DNA of 11,101 nt from Planctomycetota bacterium (lineage in GTDB: Bacteria; Planctomycetota; Phycisphaerae; Sedimentisphaerales; Anaerobacaceae), in assembly GCA_003644295.1 (NCBI GenBank), contig QNBZ01000021.1:1-11101 (forward strand), in the 5' to 3' direction. The notes beneath the pieces are model-generated. The model worked only from the letters and a program-made list of their open reading frames with translations. It did no database searches and was not told the origin of the DNA. Shown piece by piece: positions 6,380 through 11,101 of this stretch. Each line of letters opens with the position of its first letter. The first letter of the stretch is position 1. The position numbers and the translations under genes were made by a program.

Positions 6380-6408
6380 TTGACAAAGTAGCTATGGTCA
6401 ACTATTTA
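6380..6408 (+). promoter_or_regulatory. Sigma70-type promoter of the rpmF-plsX-fab operon
   Basis: A perfect -35 TTGACA (6380-6385) and a -10 TATTTA (6403-6408) are separated by 17 nt. Transcription would start near 6415, leaving a leader of about 60 nt. The leader has a small hairpin with GCCG/CGGC ends (6442-6456) just before the TGGAG ribosome-binding site at 6461-6465. Confidence 0.65.
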
Positions 6409-6474
6409 GGCGGTTTTTGGTATTTAGATTATGCGTATTGAGCCGTTTTGAGCGGCATTATGGAGTAATTGCTA

Positions 6475-6666
6475 ATGTTACCTACAAAAAAAACCAGCAA
6501 AAGCAGAACACGGACTCGCCGCAGTCATCACCGGCTAAAAGCAGAGAACTATTCGGTTTGTCCCCGGTGCGACCACGCAAAGCTGCCACATACAGCGTGT
6601 GAAAATTGTGGTTATGTTAATCCGGATATAACATTAAAGCTTGGCAAGGAGAGAGCATCCAAATAA
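6475..6666 (+). CDS. rpmF: 50S ribosomal protein L32
   Basis: This is a 63-aa basic protein of the large ribosomal subunit. The N-terminus MLPTKKTSKSRTRTRRSHH is the usual L32 pattern (the family commonly begins with a short run before KR/SR-rich residues). Two cysteine pairs, Cys29/Cys32 and Cys42/Cys45, spaced as in zinc-binding C+ L32 proteins, follow. The start is placed at ATG 6475, 9 nt after TGGAG (6461-6465). An in-frame TTG at 6469 would add two residues but sits too close to that site. The stop overlaps the plsX start by one base (TAATG at 6664-6668), which implies translational coupling. The rpmF-plsX-fab order is widespread in bacteria and ties ribosome and membrane synthesis together. 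Confidence 0.93.
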   Translation: MLPTKKTSKSRTRTRRSHHRLKAENYSVCPRCDHAKLPHTACENCGYVNPDITLKLGKERASK

Positions 6667-7730
6667 TGCGAATCGCAATTGACGCAATGGGAGGCGACAA
6701 TGCGCCGGACGAAATCATATCAGGTGCGTTAGAGTCCATCGGGTTGCTCGATGAAGATGACGAACTGATACTCGTCGGGCCAAAAGAATTGGTTATTGAT
6801 AACTTAAAATTGCCTATCAAAAAGAACAAAAAAACACCGATTGAAAATAATCAATATACAATAATCAATAATCAATTATCTGTGGTTGATGCTCCCGATA
6901 TAATTGGGATGGACGAGCCGCCGATAGAGACACTGCGGAAAAAAGTCAAAAGCTCCATCGCCGTTATGGCCAAGCTTGCTAAAAGGGGCAGGGCGGACGC
7001 TGTGATTTCAGCAGGCAACACCGGCGCCTGCGTTGCGGCATTCCAGATGAGAATGAGAAACCTGCCCAGCGTCAATCGGCCTGGTATAGCGGTGGTGTTT
7101 CCTACCTTTGAGGGCCCGGTAACGATATGTGATGTGGGGGCGAACATCGCTTGTAAGCCGATAAACCTTTATCAATACGCTGTTATGGCCGGCGTTTATT
7201 CAAAAAATTTGCTTGGGATTGAAAATCCGAAGGTTGGCCTTATGAGCATTGGCTCAGAGGACGCCAAGGGCAATGAGGTTGTTAAAAAGGCGCGTGAGTT
7301 GATAAAATCAGATAAGAATATAAACTTTGTCGGCAACATCGAAGGCAGAGACATATTCAGAGGGGTTTGCGACGTTGTGGTCTGTGATGGATTCGTCGGA
7401 AATGTAATCTTGAAACTTACCGAAGGGCTTGTTGACGGCCTGTTCAAGGCGATAAAACACGAGCTTATGGCAGAGAAGTTGCGGCTTGCTATGAAGTTCA
7501 AGCCGGTGATGATGAGGATTTACAAGAAGTATGACTACAACGAATATGGAGGAGCGCTTTTGTTAGGCATTAACGGCACAGCAATGATATGTCACGGCTC
7601 AAGCAAAAGCAGAACCATAAAGAATGCCATTTTGGCTTCCAAAAAATACCACACAGAAAAAATAAACGACAGAATTATTGAGTACCTATCCAAAACTTCT
7701 ATAAGGACAATCGATGAACAAGCTGACTAA
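6666..7730 (+). CDS. plsX: Phosphate acyltransferase PlsX
   Basis: PlsX converts acyl-ACP and phosphate to acyl-phosphate, the donor used by PlsY to begin phospholipid synthesis; it is a peripheral membrane enzyme. The 354-aa sequence opens with the signature IAIDAMGGDNAPDEII (3-18). It also has DAVISAGNTGACVA (111-124), PGIAVVFPTFEGPVTICDVGAN (139-160), IGSEDAKGNEV (195-205), FVGNIEGRDIF (221-231), VVVCDGFVGNVILKLTEG (237-254), and near the end EYGGALLLGING (293-304). It is somewhat longer than usual because residues about 55-73 contain extra low-complexity sequence (NNQYTIINNQL) encoded by a heptanucleotide repeat. ATG 6666 overlaps the rpmF stop; AGGAG at 6647-6651 is 14 nt away, rather far. 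The 3' end overlaps fabH by 17 nt. Confidence 0.95.
   Translation: MRIAIDAMGGDNAPDEIISGALESIGLLDEDDELILVGPKELVIDNLKLPIKKNKKTPIENNQYTIINNQLSVVDAPDIIGMDEPPIETLRKKVKSSIAVMAKLAKRGRADAVISAGNTGACVAAFQMRMRNLPSVNRPGIAVVFPTFEGPVTICDVGANIACKPINLYQYAVMAGVYSKNLLGIENPKVGLMSIGSEDAKGNEVVKKARELIKSDKNINFVGNIEGRDIFRGVCDVVVCDGFVGNVILKLTEGLVDGLFKAIKHELMAEKLRLAMKFKPVMMRIYKKYDYNEYGGALLLGINGTAMICHGSSKSRTIKNAILASKKYHTEKINDRIIEYLSKTSIRTIDEQAD
6846..6880. repeat. Heptanucleotide tandem repeat inside plsX
   Basis: Five consecutive 7-mers read AATAATC, AATATAC, AATAATC, AATAATC and AATTATC. Three are identical and the other two differ by one or two bases. The 35-bp tract encodes residues 61-72, giving a 7-residue periodicity (NNQYTII, then NNQL). 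It lies between the second and third strands of the N-terminal domain, ahead of VVDAPDIIGMDE, where PlsX length naturally varies. Confidence 0.88.
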
Positions 7731-8727
7731 TGACCGGGCTCCGGCATATCGTGCGGTTATTACCGGTTACGGCTCTTATGCGCCGGAGAAAATTTTAACC
7801 AATGATAACTTGGCAAAAATGGTGGATACCTCGGATGAGTGGATTACAACTCGCACAGGCATTAAGAGACGCCACATCGCCTCCGACAGCGAAACCACGG
7901 CTTCTTTAGCTACCGAAGCGGCGAAAAGAGCCTTGGCAGAAGCAAAACTCGACGCAAAGAAGCTTGACCTTATTATTGTCGGCACTATCACGCCGGAGAT
8001 GGTATTCCCATCGACGGCATCCTTTGTACAGCGCTCTCTTGGAGCAAAGAAAGCATGGGTGTTCGATTTGGCTGCTGCCTGTAGCGGTTTTGTGTACGGC
8101 CTGTCAATCGTACAGCAGTACATAGAAAGCGGTCGGCTGAACAATGCTCTTGTAATAGGCGCTGAAACTTTGACAAAGATTACCAACTGGCAGGATAGAA
8201 CCAGTTGCATCCTTTTCGGGGACGGCGCAGGAGCGGTAGTGCTTGAGCGAACCGACGACGGACGCAAAGGTATTATGTACAGTACTATGTTTTCAGATGG
8301 AGAACGCTGGGAAGCGTTGAATTGCCAGGCCTATGGTTCTCGCTACCCAGCGGACAAAAAACTGGACGAACCGAATAAAATCTATATGGAAATCAAGGGC
8401 AGAGAAGTATACCAACAGGCGGTTCGGCGGATAGTTGAAGCTGTTACCGATTGTATGGAGCATTGTGGATTGACTAATGACGATATTGCGATGGTTATTT
8501 CGCACCAGATGAACGCAAGGATTATTGAGTCGGCAGCAAAACGGCTGAACCTGCCGGATGAAAAAGTCTATCTAAATATTGCCGAGTATGGTAATACTTC
8601 GGCTGCTTCGGTACCAATCGCTTTTGACGGGTGTGCACGAGAGGGGAAAATCAAGCGGGGAGATATCGTAATTTTCGTGGCTTTTGGTGCAGGCCTGACG
8701 TGGGGAGCAAATGTAATTCAATTTTAA
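7714..8727 (+). CDS. fabH: Beta-ketoacyl-ACP synthase III
   Basis: FabH condenses an acyl-CoA (usually acetyl-CoA) with malonyl-ACP to start each fatty-acid chain. The 337-aa thiolase-fold enzyme contains TSDEWITTRTGIKRRHIA (39-56), FPSTASFVQ (98-106), the active-site Cys123 in DLAAACSGFVYGL (118-130), LFGDGAGAVVLE (167-178), His264 in ISHQMNARI (262-270) and Asn294 in YGNTSAAS (292-299). The Cys-His-Asn triad is therefore complete. The usual HQAN is HQMN here, a mild change. About ten extra residues precede the conserved start of the domain. ATG 7714 lies 6 nt after AAGGA (7703-7707), inside the last codons of plsX, so translation is probably coupled. Chain-length preference cannot be read by eye. 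Confidence 0.95.
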   Translation: MNKLTNDRAPAYRAVITGYGSYAPEKILTNDNLAKMVDTSDEWITTRTGIKRRHIASDSETTASLATEAAKRALAEAKLDAKKLDLIIVGTITPEMVFPSTASFVQRSLGAKKAWVFDLAAACSGFVYGLSIVQQYIESGRLNNALVIGAETLTKITNWQDRTSCILFGDGAGAVVLERTDDGRKGIMYSTMFSDGERWEALNCQAYGSRYPADKKLDEPNKIYMEIKGREVYQQAVRRIVEAVTDCMEHCGLTNDDIAMVISHQMNARIIESAAKRLNLPDEKVYLNIAEYGNTSAASVPIAFDGCAREGKIKRGDIVIFVAFGAGLTWGANVIQF

Positions 8728-8751
8728 GTGGCGCAATACGATACACGAATT

Positions 8752-9672
8752 ATGAAGACGGCTTTTTTATTTCCGGGACAGGGCGCCCAGACCGTAGGAA
8801 TGGGCAGGGAAATTGCAGAGCAATTCCCCGCAGCGACAGAGATTTTCGAAAAGGCAAATGATATTGTTGGCTTCGATTTGAGCAAACTTTGTTTCGAGGG
8901 ACCCGCAGAACAACTAAATACCACAGCGATTTCGCAGCCTGCGATTTTCGTAACTTCCGTCGCCATATTAGAGGTACTCAGAAGTGAACCAGCTACCCGT
9001 GATATAAAGCCGGATATAACAGCAGGTCTTAGTTTAGGCGAATACACTGCCTTGTATGCTGCAGGAGTGATTAATTTTAAGGATGCACTTGTTCTTGTCG
9101 CCAAACGCGGCCAAGCGATGCAGGCCGCTGCCGAAGCTACCGATGGGGCAATGGTTAGTATCATTGGGCTTGATGAGGAAAAAGTAAATCAGCTTTGCAG
9201 TGAAGCTGGCCAGGGCGAACTTTTACAGGCCGTAAATTTCAACTGCCCGGGACAGACTGTAATAAGCGGCAGCAAAACTGCGTGTGGGCGTGCCGAAGAG
9301 TTGGCCGAGAAGTACGGCGCTATAAAAGCTGTTCGGCTGGAGGTGGCGGGCGCTTTTCACACAAAGATGATGTCAACTGCTGCGCAAGCTCTCGAAAGGG
9401 CGTTGCAGAATTGCGAAATTGCGCCGCCTTCTGATGTCAGGACCATTGCCAATATCAGTGCCGACTACTATCAGAGCGCTGAAAAAATTGCAGAAGGGCT
9501 GATAAAGCAGTTGACTTGCCCGATTCTTTGGCAAAAATGTATGGAACGGTTGCTGGCCGATGGTGTTGAAAAGTTTTATGAGATTGGCCCGGGAAGAGTC
9601 CTGACCGGACTTATGCGAAGAATCAGCAGAAAAACAAAGGTTATCAACATAAGCAATCAGATAGTTATTTAG
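8752..9672 (+). CDS. fabD: Malonyl-CoA:ACP transacylase
   Basis: FabD loads malonyl groups onto acyl carrier protein for fatty-acid elongation. From ATG 8752 the product is 306 aa and begins MKTAFLFPGQGAQTVGMG, exactly where the family normally begins. A GTG at 8728, directly abutting the fabH stop, would add eight residues; neither start has a clear Shine-Dalgarno, so coupling to fabH is likely. The nucleophile is Ser94 in GLSLGEYTALY (92-102); many FabDs have His at the second position of GHSLGE, replaced here by Leu. His203 in AGAFHTKMM (199-207) completes the dyad. Arg119 (AKRGQAMQ) would bind the malonyl carboxylate. YEIGPGRVLTGL (276-287) is the usual C-terminal motif. The TAG stop at 9670-9672 is also the left flank of the hairpin that follows. 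Confidence 0.94.
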   Translation: MKTAFLFPGQGAQTVGMGREIAEQFPAATEIFEKANDIVGFDLSKLCFEGPAEQLNTTAISQPAIFVTSVAILEVLRSEPATRDIKPDITAGLSLGEYTALYAAGVINFKDALVLVAKRGQAMQAAAEATDGAMVSIIGLDEEKVNQLCSEAGQGELLQAVNFNCPGQTVISGSKTACGRAEELAEKYGAIKAVRLEVAGAFHTKMMSTAAQALERALQNCEIAPPSDVRTIANISADYYQSAEKIAEGLIKQLTCPILWQKCMERLLADGVEKFYEIGPGRVLTGLMRRISRKTKVINISNQIVI

Positions 9673-9693
9673 CCCCGCCACCTGTGGGCGGGG
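9673..9693. repeat. GC-stem hairpin directly after the fabD stop
   Basis: CCCCGCC (9673-9679) pairs with GGCGGGG (9687-9693) around the 7-nt loop ACCTGTG. It is preceded by TTTAGCC-like sequence, as are other hairpins of this window. It is followed by TTGGTTATTTAG rather than a U run, so it is a weak terminator candidate. Confidence 0.75.
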
Positions 9694-9705
9694 TTGGTTA
9701 TTTAG

Positions 9706-9726
9706 CCCCCAACTTTATGTTGGGGG
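9706..9726 (+). terminator. Hairpin with TTTAT loop before fabG, possible attenuator
   Basis: CCCCCAAC (9706-9713) pairs perfectly with GTTGGGGG (9719-9726) around loop TTTAT, followed by TTTATTT. The form resembles an intrinsic terminator with a short, interrupted U tract. It lies only 7 nt before the GGAGG of fabG, inside what otherwise looks like one operon, so partial termination or mRNA processing is more likely than a full stop. The loop equals that of the A hairpins at 1623-1643 and 1734-1758. Confidence 0.5.
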
Positions 9727-9745
9727 TTTATTTGGAGGTCAGAAT

Positions 9746-10483
9746 ATGTCAGAAAAGAGACTTGCCGTAGTAACAGGTGCCGCAAGGGGGATAGGTCGGG
9801 CAATCGTTCTTGAACTGCTCAGGCAGGGACGTATTGTCGCAGGGCTTGACATAAATGATGAGCAATTAGGTGAACTTGAAAATACTGCCAAAGAAGCGGG
9901 CTTTGATGTTATTACCAGACGTGTTGATATTACCGATACCGCTGCGCTGACAGAAGCGCTCGAATCTTTAGCTTCTGAACACAGCGGCATAGGTATTCTG
10001 GTCAACAATGCCGGCATCACGCGGGATAAGCTGATGATGCAGATGAAGCAGGAGGATTTTGACAGTGTTATCAGTGTGAATCTCCGTGCGGCTTTTATGG
10101 CTACTACGATAGCGTTAAGGTCAATGGTTAGAAACAGGTTTGGTCGTATAATAAACATAAGCTCGGTTGCGGGCGTGATGGGCCAAGCCGGTTCGAGCAA
10201 CTACGCTGCCAGCAAGGCCGGTCTTATTGGAATGGCAAAGTCGGTGGCGCGGGAAGTCGGCAAAAAGAACATTACCGTCAATTGTATTGCACCGGGCTTT
10301 ATTATGACGGAAATGACAGACGTTCTTTCGGATGCTGTCAAGGCCGCCGCCAAGCAGATTATTCCTGTGCGAAGATTTGGTGGTGTTGACGACGTCGCCA
10401 AAGCGGTGGCGTTTTTTGCAAGTGACCAAGCCGGCTACATTACCGGCCAGGTGTTGTGCGTCGATGGCGGAATGGCAATGTAA
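9746..10483 (+). CDS. fabG: 3-oxoacyl-ACP reductase
   Basis: FabG reduces 3-ketoacyl-ACP to 3-hydroxyacyl-ACP with NADPH in each elongation round. The 245-aa classical short-chain dehydrogenase shows TGAARGIG (10-17), NNAG (87-90), Asn112, Ser140 in INISSVAG, and Tyr153 and Lys157 in YAASK, so the Asn-Ser-Tyr-Lys tetrad is complete. The closing GYITGQVLCVDGGMAM is typical of FabG. Arg14 in the glycine loop agrees with NADPH use. The start is ATG with a strong GGAGG (9734-9738) 7 nt away, better than the sites of the upstream fab genes. It is separated from fabD by 73 nt holding two hairpins, so its expression may be partly independent. Context makes FabG more likely than another SDR. Confidence 0.94.
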   Translation: MSEKRLAVVTGAARGIGRAIVLELLRQGRIVAGLDINDEQLGELENTAKEAGFDVITRRVDITDTAALTEALESLASEHSGIGILVNNAGITRDKLMMQMKQEDFDSVISVNLRAAFMATTIALRSMVRNRFGRIINISSVAGVMGQAGSSNYAASKAGLIGMAKSVAREVGKKNITVNCIAPGFIMTEMTDVLSDAVKAAAKQIIPVRRFGGVDDVAKAVAFFASDQAGYITGQVLCVDGGMAM

Positions 10484-10492
10484 TTTGTTTGG

Positions 10493-10513
10493 CTCACCGA
10501 TTTATTGCGGGGT
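10493..10513. repeat. Decayed copy of the TTTAT-loop hairpin element
   Basis: The segment contains CACCGATTTATT followed by GCGGGGTT. It matches the A hairpin of 1623-1643 through the CCGATTTATT core and the G-rich right arm, but the left arm has substitutions and one G is inserted, so only CCG/CGG still pairs well. GGCT at its left resembles the AGCC flank of other copies. Confidence 0.45.
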
Positions 10514-10570
10514 TGTTTAGGTGATAAATAACTATTGATTATTGGGGATGCCTGGTTATGATGTCGGCAA

Positions 10571-11101
10571 ATGAAGAGAATTCTTGCAAACAGAACGACT
10601 AAAATCGATTCCAGTGGGATTCGCAAGGTCTTTGCGCTGGCGGCGTCGCTGGAAAACCCCGTCAATTTCTCAATTGGTCAGCCGGATTTCGATGTACCGG
10701 AAAAGCTCAAAAACGAAGCAATAAAAGCAATCAAAGCGGGGGCGAACAAGTATTCGCAAACGGCGGGCGATGGGCTGCTGAAAGAAAAAATCACTGAGCA
10801 TATCAAAAATGAGTTCGGCTGGGAAAATCCAGCGGTACTGGTTACCAGCGGAGTCAGCGGGGGGTTATTACTGGCGTTTATGGTGCTTATCAATCCCGGT
10901 GATGAAGTGATTATACCCGACCCATATTTCGTGATGTACAAACACTTAGTCAATATGTTGGGTGGCGAATGCGTTTTTATCGACAGCTATCCGGACTTTG
11001 AACTGCCTGTCGAAAAAATTACTCGGGCCATAACCGCCAAAACCAAGCTGCTCATACTCAACTCACCCTGTAATCCAACCGGTGTAGTATATTCCGAACA
11101 G
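10571..11101 (+). CDS. Class I/II PLP-dependent aminotransferase, N-terminal part (3' end outside window)
   Basis: The reading frame is open from ATG 10571 to the last base, 177 codons. Conserved fold-type I aminotransferase features are VNFSIGQPDFDVPEKLK (31-47), KYSQTAGDGLLKEKI (60-74), VLVTSGVSGGLLLAFMVLINPGDEVIIPDPYF (90-121, the cofactor-binding GV-G segment and the PDPY motif) and LLILNSPCNPTGVVYSEQ (160-177, with the substrate-binding Asn-Pro pair). The PLP lysine lies beyond the window. The pattern fits the aspartate/aromatic aminotransferase subgroup, which transfers amino groups between amino acids and 2-oxoglutarate; exact specificity is open. An in-frame TGA at 10559-10561 bars any longer start. 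No good Shine-Dalgarno is visible. It follows fabG by 87 nt and could be read from the fab operon or its own weak promoter. Confidence 0.9.
   Translation, partial: MKRILANRTTKIDSSGIRKVFALAASLENPVNFSIGQPDFDVPEKLKNEAIKAIKAGANKYSQTAGDGLLKEKITEHIKNEFGWENPAVLVTSGVSGGLLLAFMVLINPGDEVIIPDPYFVMYKHLVNMLGGECVFIDSYPDFELPVEKITRAITAKTKLLILNSPCNPTGVVYSEQ

Noticed and set aside
6442..6456. Small hairpin in the rpmF leader as a ribosomal-protein autoregulatory site
   Set aside because: The stem is only four strong pairs plus wobble, and no known L32 leader structure is recognisable.
9694..9721. Internal fabG promoter (TTGGTT, 16 nt, TATGTT)
   Set aside because: Only three to four matches per box, and the -10 lies inside the hairpin; too weak to call.
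10548..10574. Eight-codon frame (MPGYDVGK) whose TGA overlaps the aminotransferase ATG
   Set aside because: No properly spaced ribosome-binding site, and so short a frame is expected by chance. A second small frame at 10558-10602 in the same place argues that neither is special.

Overview
The window reads as ordinary bacterial chromosome with compact, mostly co-directional gene blocks. The organism is most likely an uncultured bacterium of the Planctomycetota (Phycisphaerae-like). That placement is inference from protein character, gene order, short hairpin repeats and TTG starts. No rRNA or other decisive marker is present.

Left block (1-2767), cell-surface sugar metabolism. It opens with the C-terminal end of a class I mannose-6-phosphate isomerase (+). 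This converges on a WecA/TagO-type polyprenyl-phosphate sugar-1-phosphate transferase (-). A 190-nt gap packed with nested hairpins separates that gene from an ATP-grasp ligase of unknown substrate (-). The ATP-grasp gene carries an in-frame heptanucleotide repeat. A divergent promoter region (about 2787-2880) separates it from the next block.

Middle block (2911-6115, all +), a four-gene operon. It holds a NusG-family paralogue, UDP-glucose 6-dehydrogenase, a small membrane protein of unknown function, and a UDP-glucuronate 4-epimerase-type SDR enzyme. The two enzymes would run UDP-Glc to UDP-GlcA to UDP-GalA. The NusG paralogue at the head suggests specialised antitermination of a polysaccharide locus, as with RfaH, UpxY and LoaP.

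Right block (6148-11101, all +). A tRNA-Cys(GCA) gene is followed by a classic rpmF-plsX-fabH-fabD-fabG ribosome/fatty-acid cluster behind a good sigma70-type promoter. Two hairpins lie between fabD and fabG. After fabG there is no acpP; a class I aminotransferase starts and runs off the window.

The structure least explained by the genes is repetitive. One part is a family of short GC-stem hairpins, several with the same TTTAT loop and a TTAGCC-like left flank. The other is a set of heptanucleotide (7-bp) tandem repeats: in two coding sequences, across a predicted promoter, and in weaker traces elsewhere. I found no CRISPR array, transposase, phage gene or obvious new multi-gene defence or biosynthetic system.
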